DNA of 64,000 bases from Pseudomonas turukhanskensis (lineage in GTDB: Bacteria > Pseudomonadota > Gammaproteobacteria > Pseudomonadales > Pseudomonadaceae). The position numbers and the translations under genes were made by a program. Below, piece by piece: positions 17,577 to 26,584 of this stretch (its first letter is position 1; each line of letters begins with the position of its first letter). The stretch spans positions 633,671 through 697,670 of the forward strand of contig NZ_BSFN01000001.1 in assembly GCF_027922365.1 (NCBI RefSeq), given 5' to 3'. The notes beneath the pieces are model-generated. The model saw only the letters and a list, made by a program, of their open reading frames with translations, did no database searches and was not told where the DNA came from.

Positions 17577-17801
17577 TCAATTGCGCTGGTAGACGATCTC
17601 TTTAGTACCTGCATCGCAGCTGCCAACCACTTGCTTGTCGCCAGCGCTGCCTTTTTCAACGATTTCCAGGCTGTAGGACGTGGCGCCCTTGGCTTGGATT
17701 TTTGCATCGATTTCCGACTTCAGTTCTTCGCAGGGTTTTGGCGCCGCCAAGGCCGAGCCAGCCATAGCTAACAGGCCAAAGGCCAGGATCACTTTCTTCA
17801 T
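17577..17801 (-). CDS. DUF1161 family periplasmic protein
   Basis: A 74-residue small secreted protein. Signal peptide MKKVILAFGLLAMAGSALA is followed by a mature domain of about 55 residues with two cysteines (PCEEL and GSCDAG), likely a disulfide, matching DUF1161. Function unknown. The ATG at 17801 is picked for the signal peptide and has a GGGAG upstream at a slightly long spacing; the frame is open for 48 more codons without support. Monocistronic with its own strong terminator; 161 bases separate it from the dodecin gene. Confidence 0.83.
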   Translation of the reverse strand: MKKVILAFGLLAMAGSALAAPKPCEELKSEIDAKIQAKGATSYSLEIVEKGSAGDKQVVGSCDAGTKEIVYQRN

Positions 17802-17962
17802 GGGGGTAACGCTCCCTCGTTGGTAACACAAATGCCCGAACACAACGCCAAACCTCGAGCAGCAACATTGACGACCTGCGGCCGCCAAAAGCAACACCGG
17901 GCGTTTGTCCCATAGCCCGGTGAGCGTAAGCGGCCCGCAGGCCACTACGCATTAACAGGGCA

Positions 17963-18178
17963 TCAGCTGTCGCCGATGCGGAAACCGACTTTCAAGGTCA
18001 CCTGATAGTGGCCGACTTTTCCGTCAACTATGTGACCGCGTGTCTCAACCACTTCAAACCATTCCAGGTTACGCACGGTTTTCGCCGTTTCGGCCAGGGC
18101 GTTCTGAATGGCTTCTTCAATGCTGGTAGGCGAAGAACCGACGATATCAATCAGTTTGTAGGTGTGATGATCCGACAT
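17963..18178 (-). CDS. Dodecin family flavin-binding protein
   Basis: A 71-residue dodecin-like protein. The pattern YKLIDIVGSSPTSIEEAIQN and LEWFEVVETRGHIVDG, with the conserved Trp that stacks on flavin and a GKVGHYQVTLKVGFRI C-terminal strand, identifies the family. Dodecins form hollow dodecamers that buffer free flavins or CoA in the cytoplasm. Single gene, with AGAGAGGAC ahead of the ATG. Likely stress-related with its neighbours, but no regulatory site is evident. Confidence 0.93.
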   Translation of the reverse strand: MSDHHTYKLIDIVGSSPTSIEEAIQNALAETAKTVRNLEWFEVVETRGHIVDGKVGHYQVTLKVGFRIGDS

Positions 18179-18317
18179 GCTGTAGTCCTCTCTTATAGGG
18201 AAACGCGCTTACAGAATGAGTCCTGCCTGGCGCCCGATAAGTTCAGATTAGCTGCACTTTCCAAGTTGAGCGCAGTCACACCTCGTACGCCCTTATGAAC
18301 GATAGGAGAGACTGACC

Positions 18318-18641
18318 ATGGCTATTTTCGCATCGCGCAACAAATCCCTGCACAGCATCGAAACCGAGATCGAACACCTGATCTCCAGCCTCGACAGCCT
18401 GAAAAGTGAATTCAGTGATGAATCGCAGAAATCGCTGAAAAGCCTGCGCAGCAGCGCCGAACGCGTACTCGGCCATTCCCGCGATCTGCTGAGCGACACC
18501 TATTCGGACGTGAAGGAAAAAACGCTTCAGGCCGGCGCCGCCACCCGCGATTACACCCGTGAACACCCGGTAGCAACGGCCAGCTTGGCGCTGGGCGTAG
18601 TGGCCCTGGCAGGTTACCTGTTGTTTCGCAACAACGACTAA
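18318..18641 (+). CDS. YqjD/ElaB-like DUF883 membrane-anchored protein
   Basis: A 107-residue protein: a charged amphipathic helical region (about 10-75) followed by one C-terminal transmembrane helix (ATASLALGVVALAGYLLF) and a short NND tail. This layout matches the YqjD/ElaB/YgaM family; E. coli members anchor stationary-phase ribosomes to the inner membrane. The RBS region GATAGGAGAGACTGACC precedes the ATG closely. Divergent from dodecin. The ribosome role is extrapolated from E. coli. Confidence 0.85.
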   Translation: MAIFASRNKSLHSIETEIEHLISSLDSLKSEFSDESQKSLKSLRSSAERVLGHSRDLLSDTYSDVKEKTLQAGAATRDYTREHPVATASLALGVVALAGYLLFRNND

Positions 18642-18657
18642 GCGCTACCTCGCGCAC

Positions 18658-18752
18658 GTCATTTTCGCGAAGGCGGGAATCCAGAATTGTGCAGGTCAGC
18701 GCGCTCGTTGCTTGACGTGACAATCTGGGGCCCCGCCTGCGCGGGGACGACG
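18658..18752. repeat. Palindromic GTCATTTTCGCG...CCAGAAT repeat pair
   Basis: Arm one at 18658-18687 (GTCATTTTCGCGAAGGCGGG) and arm two at about 18719-18752 (ACAATCTGGGGCCCCGCCTG ... GGGGACGAC) in opposite orientation with a 31-base spacer. Same family and arrangement as 5641-5735. It fills the gap between the convergent DUF883 and glycosyltransferase genes. Confidence 0.8.
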
Positions 18753-18756
18753 GTAG

Positions 18757-20049
18757 TCAATCGCGGCGGCTTTTCGCCTCGATCCATTGCGCCATGTACT
18801 TGGTGCTTTTGTGCTGGTGGTGACGCAGCATTGCCCCAGTAAAATTCCGCGCGCGGTGTTCCGCCAGATTGGCTTGGCACTGTTCGATCTGTTGCATCAA
18901 CAATTCCCCGAACGCATGCCGCTCATAGCGTGCCGCCAACAGCGGCCAGTTGTGGCTATGCGCCTGCTGCCAGGCATTTTCTTCGCGGTATAAACGCACC
19001 GCTGCCTCGGCAAATGCTGCCGCATCGCCAACCACCTCACCTGGCCAGGGCCATTGGCCGTGCATGCCTTCCGCGCCGATTGGCGTGGTGACACTCGGGG
19101 TGCCACAGAGCATAGCGTCGGCAAGCTTGCCCTTGATGCCGGCACCAAAGCGCAGCGGTGCCAGGCACACCCGCGCCCCTTCCATTACCGCCAAGGCATC
19201 GGGCGCCCAGTTCATAACGTGAAAACCCTGTGGCGCGTTGTGCAAGGCGGTCGCTTTGGGCGGCGTGTAGGCGCCGTACACGTGCAATTGCGCCTGCGGC
19301 AGTTGTTCGCGAATGAGCGGCCAGATGCTCTGTTTCAGCCACAGCACCGCATCCCAATTGGGCGCATGGCGAAAGTTGCCGATGCTGATGAAATGCGCCC
19401 GCTCGCGGTAAGGCAGCACCTCGCGCGGTGTGGCATCGAGCAGCAAGGGGCAGTGCACCAGCAGCGCGTCCGGCAGTTTGAAGTGATCGCACAGCAACGA
19501 GATTTCGGCATCGGAAATCATCAGGTTGAGGTCGCAGCGGTACAGCGCGGCGATCTCCCGTAGCGCCGTGTCGCTGGCGGCCATATGCCGGAACAGCTCG
19601 GCTGGCTCGATGGCAAACAGCTCGCGGCAGTCATCCCCTTTACCGGCGGCCAGGTGTGCTTTCAGTAGCTGCTGGCGGGCATCACGCAGCGATTGCAGGT
19701 CGGAGGTTTCCAGCACGCGCACGGCGTTGGGGCATTGTTGTTCGACGCGCCAACCGAATTGCTCTTCCATCATGAAACGGTCGAACAACACGACGGCTGG
19801 GTTCAGTTCCTGCACGAAGTGGTCGAAGCTTTCGTTGTTGAGCTCGATAACCTGCTCGGCAACACCGAGCGCCTGCAGATCGGCCTTGTGCTCGCCCTCC
19901 TTGGCCGGGCTGGCAAAGGTGATACGCCAGCCGCGCGCCAGAAAACACTCCAGCACCTGCATCATGTGCCCGCCGGCCGCCGAGGAGCGTGGCTCGGGCC
20001 AGACATAGCCGATAACCAGCAAGCTGTTGGGGACGGGCGTGAGGGTCAC
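18757..20049 (-). CDS. Glycosyltransferase (GT-B type)
   Basis: A 430-residue glycosyltransferase if it starts at the GTG at 20049, which has AGGA eight bases upstream; an ATG at 20082 would give 441 residues. The N-terminal Rossmann half (NSLLVIGYVWPEPRSSAAGG) and C-terminal nucleotide-sugar half (LAPLRFGAGIKGKLADAMLC, GTPSVTTPIGAEG) are the classic GT4/GT1 arrangement. No other glycan genes are nearby, so acceptor and product are unknown. It is divergent from the sigma factor gene at 20172. Confidence 0.85.
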   Translation of the reverse strand: MTLTPVPNSLLVIGYVWPEPRSSAAGGHMMQVLECFLARGWRITFASPAKEGEHKADLQALGVAEQVIELNNESFDHFVQELNPAVVLFDRFMMEEQFGWRVEQQCPNAVRVLETSDLQSLRDARQQLLKAHLAAGKGDDCRELFAIEPAELFRHMAASDTALREIAALYRCDLNLMISDAEISLLCDHFKLPDALLVHCPLLLDATPREVLPYRERAHFISIGNFRHAPNWDAVLWLKQSIWPLIREQLPQAQLHVYGAYTPPKATALHNAPQGFHVMNWAPDALAVMEGARVCLAPLRFGAGIKGKLADAMLCGTPSVTTPIGAEGMHGQWPWPGEVVGDAAAFAEAAVRLYREENAWQQAHSHNWPLLAARYERHAFGELLMQQIEQCQANLAEHRARNFTGAMLRHHQHKSTKYMAQWIEAKSRRD

Positions 20050-20121
20050 GGCGGTTTTCCTGGAGGTGAAGGCGGCGGCCATTATGCGGGATCCGACCGG
20101 GGGCCTCTATCGGGCTTTAAT

Positions 20122-20140
20122 GCAAGGCATTATCATTTGC
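20122..20140. promoter_or_regulatory. Probable Fur box upstream of the sigma factor gene
   Basis: The 19-base sequence GCAAGGCATTATCATTTGC reads on the opposite strand GCAAATGATAATGCCTTGC and contains the Fur core ATGATAAT in the 19-base consensus frame. It lies 32 bases ahead of the ECF sigma factor start, in the expected promoter position, so iron-replete Fur repression of the cassette is likely. Confidence 0.72.
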
Positions 20141-20171
20141 GCATTATTCTGATTTTGCGACTTCTGCCCGC

Positions 20172-20729
20172 ATGGCTGACTCCACTCCCCACACCGATCC
20201 GCAGCCCGAGGCATTGGTCGCGGCCGAACCGGCACTGCGAGCGAATTTTCTGCGGGTGTTTCTTTCCCAGCGTTCGCAGATGGAGGCGTTGGTCAGTCGC
20301 CGCGTGGGGTGCCGGGCCACGGCGGCGGACCTTGTGCAGGACCTGTTTCTGCGCTTCTGGCGCCGCCCACAGGTGCAGGTGGAAGAACTCAGCACCTACC
20401 TGCTGCGCTCGGCGCGCAATATGGCCATTGACCATTTGCGCAGCGAAAGCTCGCGCAACCGCACTGAAACCGGGTTGCTGACCGAGCAACTGGGCGAGCC
20501 CTCGGCACCCGACGCGGCGCTGGCTGCCAGCCACGACTTGCAGCGTGTGGAACAGGCCCTGCGGGCGTTGCCTGCACGCACGCGGCATATCTTTCTGCTC
20601 AATCGGGTGCACGGCCGCACCTATGGCGAAATCGCCAAGGTGATGCAGCTGTCCCAGAGCGCGGTGGAAAAACATATGATGCGCGCCCTCGATGCCTGCA
20701 AGGCGAGCCTGGAGTCGCCTGATCAATGA
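20172..20729 (+). CDS. ECF sigma factor, FecI-like
   Basis: A 185-residue sigma-70 family factor with region 2 (ATAADLVQDLFLRFWRRPQ, YLLRSARNMAIDHLRSE) and region 4 (LPARTRHIFLLNRVHGRTYG, MQLSQSAVEKHMMRAL), the FecI/FpvI-type arrangement. It should direct transcription of the TonB receptor gene two genes downstream when released by the FecR protein. A Fur-like box precedes it and its last codon overlaps fecR as ATGA. No other target is evident in the window. Confidence 0.92.
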   Translation: MADSTPHTDPQPEALVAAEPALRANFLRVFLSQRSQMEALVSRRVGCRATAADLVQDLFLRFWRRPQVQVEELSTYLLRSARNMAIDHLRSESSRNRTETGLLTEQLGEPSAPDAALAASHDLQRVEQALRALPARTRHIFLLNRVHGRTYGEIAKVMQLSQSAVEKHMMRALDACKASLESPDQ

Positions 20730-21721
20730 GCCATTCGCATTCTTTGCGCGTCGTTGCCGACGCCGCTCCGTCGCTTGAGCAGGTTGCCCTGAGCTGGCAC
20801 GAGCGCTTGCGCGCGCAGCCCACCGCAGCTGAGCGGCAAGCCTTTGATGCATGGCTGTATGCCGACCCGGCCCATGTCGAGGCCTATGCCCAGGTGCAAG
20901 GGTTGTGGGCGCTGACCGAGCAGCCGGCCCAGCAGTTGGCCGACGAGGAGGCCGCGGCCATGGCGCATTACCTCAACGCCATGGCGCCGACGCCGCGCCG
21001 CGCGTCGCGCTGGTGGCAGGGCACGCTGGCGACCGCCGCCAGTGTGCTGTTGATGCTGGGTCTGTTGGGCTGGCAGCCGCAGCGCTGGGTGGACTCGTTA
21101 CGCGCGGACTATATGTCGGCACCGGGGCAGTTGCGGCAGATCACCCTGGCCGATCAATCCGTACTGCTGCTCGACGCCGACAGCGCCGTGCAGGTGCATT
21201 TCACTGACCAGCAGCGACGCATCGAATTGCTGCGCGGCGCAGCGTATTTTCAGGTCAGCCACACCGGCCAGCCTTTTATCGTCAGCGCCTCCGACGGCGA
21301 GGCCCAGGTGCTGGGTACCCAGTTCGAGGTGCGCCTGCACGACAAGGGTGCCCAGGTAACGGTGCAGTCGGGCCGTGTAGCGGTCACCGCGAAGACGGGC
21401 GCAACGCCGCTGGTGCTCGGCGCCAATCAGCAGGTCAGTTATCAACAGGGGCTTGCCGGTACCGTGCAGGGCGTAGACAGCGACGCCAGCCTGGCCTGGC
21501 GCCAGGGCTGGCTGACGTTCTACCAACTGCCGTTGGCGCAGGTGCTGGATGAAGTGCAGCGCTATAGCCCCACGCCTATCGTTCTGCTCAACCAGGCGTT
21601 GGGACAGCAACGCATCAGTGGCAGTTTCCCCACCCAGGACCCCGGCAAAGTGCTGGATTCAATAGGCAGCGTGGTGGGCTTTGAGCATCACCAACTGCTG
21701 GGCATCACCGTGGTGCGTTAG
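20726..21721 (+). CDS. FecR-family anti-sigma/sigma regulator
   Basis: A 331-residue inner-membrane signal transducer. The cytoplasmic N-terminal domain (DUF4880, about 14-58, with AFDAWLYADPAHVEAYA) binds the sigma factor; one transmembrane helix covers about 99-116; the periplasmic FecR domain follows (ITLADQSVLLLDADSAVQV near 140) and a C-terminal STN-like DUF4974 domain (YQLPLAQVLDEVQRYSPTPI) contacts the receptor. Overlaps the sigma gene by four bases, indicating coupled translation. Confidence 0.93.
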   Translation: MSHSHSLRVVADAAPSLEQVALSWHERLRAQPTAAERQAFDAWLYADPAHVEAYAQVQGLWALTEQPAQQLADEEAAAMAHYLNAMAPTPRRASRWWQGTLATAASVLLMLGLLGWQPQRWVDSLRADYMSAPGQLRQITLADQSVLLLDADSAVQVHFTDQQRRIELLRGAAYFQVSHTGQPFIVSASDGEAQVLGTQFEVRLHDKGAQVTVQSGRVAVTAKTGATPLVLGANQQVSYQQGLAGTVQGVDSDASLAWRQGWLTFYQLPLAQVLDEVQRYSPTPIVLLNQALGQQRISGSFPTQDPGKVLDSIGSVVGFEHHQLLGITVVR

Positions 21722-21723
21722 CC

Positions 21724-21764
21724 CTGAAAATAATTTCAGCCGACGGTGAGGTATCTCTCGTCGG
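21724..21764. promoter_or_regulatory. Hairpins between fecR-like gene and receptor gene
   Basis: CTGAAAATAATTTCAG (21724-21739) is a perfect small palindrome, followed immediately by CCGACG...CGTCGG (21740-21764) with an inner GAG/CTC pair. They lie 2 bases after the fecR stop and about 75 bases before the receptor start. They may attenuate read-through so that the receptor depends mainly on its own sigma-factor promoter. Confidence 0.45.
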
Positions 21765-21839
21765 CATCCGTGTAGTGCTTGTAATTGCGAATAGATCGCA
21801 GCAGCCCGGTTGCGGGACACTTTCACGGATTAGGTGCTT

Positions 21840-24263
21840 ATGACGTACAGGCTACTGGCTGGAAAACACGGCTTCGGTCTTTCCTTGGTACTGGCAGCCG
21901 GCATACCGCTGCTGGTTCAGGCGGCCGATGCACCCGCCGCCGCCACGCAGGCGCAGTACAGCTTTGCTATCGCCGCCCAGCCCATGCCGCAGGCACTGAG
22001 CGCCTTTAGCCGGGTTACGGGCCTGAGCCTGGTCTACAGCGACGATGCGCCCTATGGCCTGCAGACGCCGGCCGTACGCGGGCACATGAGCGCCGAGCAG
22101 GCGTTGAGCCAATTGCTGCAAGGCTCCGGGTTTACCTTTCGCCGGGCGGACGAACGCACCCTGACCTTGCAACGCCTGCGCAGCGACAGCGGCATGAATC
22201 TGGATGCCGCCAATATCGACGGCCAATCGCAGCCAGCGCAGAGCTATCAGCCGCCACCCACCAGCAAGATCATGCGTACCGAAGCGCCGTTGCTGGAAAT
22301 TCCGCAAGCCATTGCCGTGGTGCCCAGGCAGGTTCTGCAGGACCAGCAACCGCGCAACCTGGACGATGCGCTGGTGAATGTCAGCGGCATCACCCAGGCC
22401 AACACCCTGGGCAGCACCATGGACGCGGTCATGAAGCGCGGCTTTGGCGACAACCGCGACGGTTCGATTCTGCGCGACGGCATGCGCACGGTGCAGGGCC
22501 GCAATTTCACCGCCAATGTCGAGCGCGTGGAAGTGCTCAAGGGGCCGGCGTCAATGCTGTACGGCATTCTCGACCCGGGCGGCGTGATCAACTTGGTCAG
22601 CAAGAAACCGCAGCTGGCGCCGTACAACGCCATCACCGCCCGGGCTTCCACTTATACCGAAGGCAAGAACGGCAGCGGTGGCCAGCTCGACAGCACCGGA
22701 GCCATTGGCGACAGCAACTTCGCTTACCGCCTGGTAGCCGATTACGACGATGCCGATTACTGGCGCAACTTCGGCAATAGCCGGGAAAAAACCATCGCGC
22801 CGTCGCTGGCCTGGTTTGGTGATGACACCACGGTGAATGTTTCCTGGGAGCACCGCGATTACGTCACCCCGTTCGATCGCGGCACCATCCTCGCTGCCAA
22901 CTCGACCAAGCCGTTGAGCGTGCCGCGCGAGCAGCGTCTGGACGAGCCCTACAACAAGACCGAAGGGCGTTCGGACCTGGCAATTTTCGATGTCGAGCAC
23001 CGTCTCAACGACGAGTGGAAAGCCCACTTCGCCTACAGCTATTACCGCGATCGCTACGACGACTACCAGGCGCGGGTGACCCGCTACGTTACCGACAGCA
23101 GCACCTTGCTGGTGCGCCGGCTGGACGGTACGCGGGGTGCGGTGAGCACCGAGCATTTCGGCACGATGGATCTGTCCGGTGATGTGCAACTGGGCGGCCT
23201 GCGCCATGAACTACTGACCGGTGTGGATCACGAATACCGCAAGATTTTTCGCGCCGATTTGTTGCGCGAGACCACCAGCGTGCGGTTCGACACCCAGAAC
23301 CCGGTGTATGACCAGGTGCCGGTCCCAACCACCATCTCGGCCACCGACAGCGACCAGACTGACAAGGTCTACAGCCAGTCGGCCTTTGTGCAGGACTCCA
23401 TCCACCTCAACGACCAATGGATCGTGGTGGGCGGCGCGCGTTATCAGCTTTATGACCAGTTGGCCGGCAAGGGCCGACCATTCCAGAAAAACACCGATAT
23501 CAACGGCCAGAAATGGCTGCCGCGCGCGGGCCTGGTGTACCAGTGGAGTGACGAGTTCTCGCTGTACGGCGGCTATAGTGAGTCGTTCAAGCCCAACTCC
23601 ACCATCGCCGCCCTGGCGGGCACTGCGACCATCAACGGGCTCGATCCGGAAGAGGGCAAATCCTGGGAAATCGGCGCCAAGCTGGATATGCCCGGGCGCA
23701 TTACCGGCACGCTGGCGCTGTTCAACATCGACAAAGAAAACGTGATGGTCACCCAGACCTACGAGCTGCCCTCCGGTGACACCGACACCATTGCGCGGGC
23801 CGCCGGTGCCGTTACCTCGCGCGGCGTCGAGCTGGATATCACCGGCCAGCTCACCGACCAGGTCAGCCTGATTGGCAGCTACGCCTACCTCGACGCCTGG
23901 GTGACCAAAGACCCGACCCTCAAAGGCAATGGTCTGGCCAACGTGGCGCGCAACAGTGCGTCGTTGTTTGGTGTTTACGACTTCGGCCAGATGCTGGGCG
24001 GCGACCGCTTGCGCGTGGGTACGGGCGCCCGCTATGTCGGCGAGCGCGCCGGTGACGCGGAAAACACCTTCACCCTGCCGCAATACACCACTGCCGATGC
24101 CTTCGCCACGTACGACACCCAGCTGGGTGGCAAGAACGTGAAACTGCAATTCAACGTGAAGAACATCTTCGACAAGACCTACTACTCGTCGTCCACCAAC
24201 GCGTTCCTGATTTCGATTGGGGATCCGCGGATGTTCGAGGTGTCGAGTACGGTGGAGTTCTAG
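21840..24263 (+). CDS. TonB-dependent siderophore receptor with signalling domain
   Basis: An 807-residue outer-membrane receptor. A signal peptide (about 1-30, ending LLVQAADA) is followed by an STN signalling domain (about 42-110, PQALSAFSRVTGLSLVYSD), a plug domain (about 150-270, including MLYGILDPGGVINLVSKKP) and a 22-strand barrel ending in Phe (VSSTVEF). With the sigma factor and FecR it forms a cell-surface signalling system that induces the receptor when its ferric siderophore binds. The barrel sequence is reminiscent of hydroxamate receptors (FoxA/FiuA-like), but ligand is uncertain. ATG at 21840 follows AGGTG; a GTG lies six bases upstream. Confidence 0.93.
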   Translation: MTYRLLAGKHGFGLSLVLAAGIPLLVQAADAPAAATQAQYSFAIAAQPMPQALSAFSRVTGLSLVYSDDAPYGLQTPAVRGHMSAEQALSQLLQGSGFTFRRADERTLTLQRLRSDSGMNLDAANIDGQSQPAQSYQPPPTSKIMRTEAPLLEIPQAIAVVPRQVLQDQQPRNLDDALVNVSGITQANTLGSTMDAVMKRGFGDNRDGSILRDGMRTVQGRNFTANVERVEVLKGPASMLYGILDPGGVINLVSKKPQLAPYNAITARASTYTEGKNGSGGQLDSTGAIGDSNFAYRLVADYDDADYWRNFGNSREKTIAPSLAWFGDDTTVNVSWEHRDYVTPFDRGTILAANSTKPLSVPREQRLDEPYNKTEGRSDLAIFDVEHRLNDEWKAHFAYSYYRDRYDDYQARVTRYVTDSSTLLVRRLDGTRGAVSTEHFGTMDLSGDVQLGGLRHELLTGVDHEYRKIFRADLLRETTSVRFDTQNPVYDQVPVPTTISATDSDQTDKVYSQSAFVQDSIHLNDQWIVVGGARYQLYDQLAGKGRPFQKNTDINGQKWLPRAGLVYQWSDEFSLYGGYSESFKPNSTIAALAGTATINGLDPEEGKSWEIGAKLDMPGRITGTLALFNIDKENVMVTQTYELPSGDTDTIARAAGAVTSRGVELDITGQLTDQVSLIGSYAYLDAWVTKDPTLKGNGLANVARNSASLFGVYDFGQMLGGDRLRVGTGARYVGERAGDAENTFTLPQYTTADAFATYDTQLGGKNVKLQFNVKNIFDKTYYSSSTNAFLISIGDPRMFEVSSTVEF

Positions 24264-24279
24264 CGTTAATCGAGATCTC

Positions 24280-24360
24280 GTAGGAGCCAGCTTGCTGGCG
24301 AACCCTCGAACCCGGGTGGCGAATTTCGTTTCCAGGGTTCGCGAGCAAGCTCGCTCCTAC
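24280..24360. repeat. REPIN-type hairpin, copy 2
   Basis: GTAGGAGCCAGCTTGCTGGC at the left pairs with GCGAGCAAGCTCGCTCCTAC at the right; inner GAACCCT and AGGGTTC continue the stem as in the copy at 14178-14260. Right arm matches the canonical Pseudomonas REP. It lies after the receptor stop. Confidence 0.88.
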
Positions 24361-24379
24361 ACTGGCAATGTGCGGGCGT

Positions 24380-24402
24380 AAAAAAGCCCGCGGGGGCGGG
24401 CT
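24380..24402 (-). terminator. Intrinsic terminator of the cupin gene
   Basis: Minus-strand TAGCCCGC CCCC GCGGGC TTTTTTA forms a six-base GC stem with a T-run, 36 bases after the cupin gene stop. Confidence 0.8.
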
Positions 24403-24437
24403 AAACGTTCACGCAGGAAAAACGGTAGTGGCGTCGA

Positions 24438-24803
24438 TCAACTCGCCGCCTGTTCAAACATCACATACACCTTGCGGGTGGTTTCCAGTACTTCCCAGGT
24501 GCCTTTGAAACCGGCCGGGATAACGAAACGGTCGCCCGTGCGCAGGGTTTTGGCATTGCCGTCGGCATCGCGCAGTACCGACACGCCTTGCAGAATTTCG
24601 CAGTATTCGTGTTCGGTGTAGTTCACCGTCCACTGGCCCACTGCACCTTCCCAGACACCGCTGGCAAATTGGCCGCACGGGCTTGCGTAGTGGTTGCGCA
24701 CGTTTTGCTCGGGATCGCCCTTGAGCACTTTTTCCGCAGCAGGGCGGTAGTGTTCAGCTGCGGTGGTGGTGGCGGCGAAGTCGACGATGGCTTGAATATT
24801 CAT
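24438..24803 (-). CDS. Cupin domain protein (EutQ/DUF861-like)
   Basis: A 121-residue single-domain cupin: EHEYCEILQGVSVLRDADGN and LRTGDRFVIPAGFKGTWEVL are the two cupin motifs, in the (S)-ureidoglycine aminohydrolase-type cupin family. Metal ligands are not all of the classic HxH type, as is common in this group. It is divergent from the aldehyde dehydrogenase gene and probably belongs to the same polyamine/amine catabolic context, but its reaction is unknown. Own terminator downstream. Confidence 0.85.
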   Translation of the reverse strand: MNIQAIVDFAATTTAAEHYRPAAEKVLKGDPEQNVRNHYASPCGQFASGVWEGAVGQWTVNYTEHEYCEILQGVSVLRDADGNAKTLRTGDRFVIPAGFKGTWEVLETTRKVYVMFEQAAS

Positions 24804-25080
24804 GCAAGGGTCCAGGTGTTGGTTTTATTGCTCACGGACCCCGCCGGGCGGCGGGTGCTTGCCGGTCTGGCAAAGAGGCTCGCAGTCTATGTTTAATAAA
24901 ACGAACATGACAAGGGCGTTTTGCCCCCGACTGTAAAAAATAATGGAAAGGCGCCGAGCTCTGGTTTAGTGTGGCCGGCACACCGGGCCGAGCAGGCCTT
25001 GCAGAATTTTTGACAGACGCGCGTGGCCCACGCCGGCTGTTTAGTCTTGATTGAAGCTCGATTAACAAGAGGACGCACAC

Positions 25081-26574
25081 ATGACTACCTTGAGCCGCGC
25101 TGACTGGGAAAAACGTGCCCAGGACCTGAAGATCGAAGGCCGCGCCTTTATCCATGGCGAATACACCGCTGCGGTATCCGGTGACACCTTCGACTGCGTC
25201 AGCCCGGTCGATGGCCGTGTGCTGGGCAAAGTCGCCAGCTGTGACCTGGCCGACGCCGAACTGGCCGTCAAAGACGCCCGCGCCACCTTCAACTCCGGTG
25301 TGTGGTCGCGTAAGGCGCCGGTCGAGCGCAAGGAAATCATGATCCGCTTCGCCGCCTTGCTGGACGAGCACGCCGAAGAACTGGCTCTGTTGGAAACCCT
25401 GGACATGGGCAAGCCGATCAGCGACTCGCTGAACATCGACGTACCGGGCGCTGCCCGCGCGCTGTCGTGGAGCGGTGAAGCCATCGACAAGATTTACGAC
25501 GAAGTGGCCGCTACCGCCCACAACGAACTGGGCCTGGTCACCCGTGAGCCGATCGGTGTGGTCGGCGCCATCGTGCCGTGGAACTTCCCGTTGATGATGG
25601 CGTGCTGGAAACTTGGCCCGGCCCTGTCCACCGGTAACTCGGTAGTACTCAAGCCTTCGGAAAAATCGCCGCTGACCGCCATCCGTATTGCCCAACTGGC
25701 CATCGAAGCCGGCATTCCGGCTGGCGTGCTGAACGTGCTGCCAGGCTATGGCCACACCGTCGGCAAGGCCCTGGCCCTGCATATGGACGTGGACACCATC
25801 GTGTTCACCGGTTCCACCAAGATCGCCAAGCAACTGCTGGTGTACTCGGGTGAATCGAACATGAAACGCGTCTGGCTGGAAGCCGGCGGCAAGAGCCCGA
25901 ATATCGTCTTCGCCGACGCGCCGGACCTGCAAGCTGCCGCTGAATCGGCCGCTGGCGCCATCGCCTTCAACCAGGGCGAAGTGTGCACCGCCGGTTCCCG
26001 TCTGCTGGTCGAGCGTTCGATCAAAGACAAATTCGTACCTATGGTGATCGAAGCCCTTAAAGGCTGGAAACCCGGTAACCCGCTGGACCCGGAAACCAAC
26101 GTCGGTGCGCTGGTCGATACCGTGCAGATGAACCAGGTACTGAGCTATATCGAAGCCGGCCACGCCGATGGCGCCAAGCTGGTCGCCGGTGGCAAACGCA
26201 CCTTGGAGTCCACTGGCGGCACCTACGTCGAGCCGACCATTTTCGACGGTGTGACCAACTCCATGCGTATCGCCCAGGAGGAAATCTTCGGGCCGGTGTT
26301 GTCGGTTATTGCCTTCGACACCGCTGAAGAAGCCGTGCAAATTGCCAACGACAGCATCTACGGTCTGGCGGCGGCGGTATGGACCAGCAACATCTCCAAA
26401 GCCCACCTCACCGCCAAGGCCCTGCGTGCCGGTAGCGTGTGGGTGAACCAGTACGACGGCGGCGATATGACTGCACCGTTTGGTGGTTTCAAGCAGTCGG
26501 GTAATGGTCGCGACAAGTCGCTGCACGCTTTCGACAAGTACACCGAGCTCAAATCCACCTGGATCAAGCTGTAA
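25081..26574 (+). CDS. kauB: NAD(P)-dependent aldehyde dehydrogenase, KauB/PauC type
   Basis: A 497-residue aldehyde dehydrogenase with catalytic Cys302 (QGEVCTAGSR), general base Glu267 (LEAGGKSPN), cofactor segment PWNFPLMMACWKLGP and FTGSTKIAK. Length and neighbours match P. aeruginosa KauB/PauC, which oxidises gamma-glutamyl-aminobutyraldehyde and related amino aldehydes from putrescine, cadaverine and agmatine. The putative regulator PauR and a PuuB-like oxidase are within 11 kb. CAAGAGGACG precedes the ATG. A structured 3' region and terminator follow. Confidence 0.93.
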   Translation: MTTLSRADWEKRAQDLKIEGRAFIHGEYTAAVSGDTFDCVSPVDGRVLGKVASCDLADAELAVKDARATFNSGVWSRKAPVERKEIMIRFAALLDEHAEELALLETLDMGKPISDSLNIDVPGAARALSWSGEAIDKIYDEVAATAHNELGLVTREPIGVVGAIVPWNFPLMMACWKLGPALSTGNSVVLKPSEKSPLTAIRIAQLAIEAGIPAGVLNVLPGYGHTVGKALALHMDVDTIVFTGSTKIAKQLLVYSGESNMKRVWLEAGGKSPNIVFADAPDLQAAAESAAGAIAFNQGEVCTAGSRLLVERSIKDKFVPMVIEALKGWKPGNPLDPETNVGALVDTVQMNQVLSYIEAGHADGAKLVAGGKRTLESTGGTYVEPTIFDGVTNSMRIAQEEIFGPVLSVIAFDTAEEAVQIANDSIYGLAAAVWTSNISKAHLTAKALRAGSVWVNQYDGGDMTAPFGGFKQSGNGRDKSLHAFDKYTELKSTWIKL

Positions 26575-26584
26575 CGATATCGCG

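Noticed and set aside
18757..20049. Glycosyltransferase as part of a capsule or O-antigen cluster
   Set aside because: Neighbours are an iron-signalling cassette and a stress protein; no other glycan genes are near.
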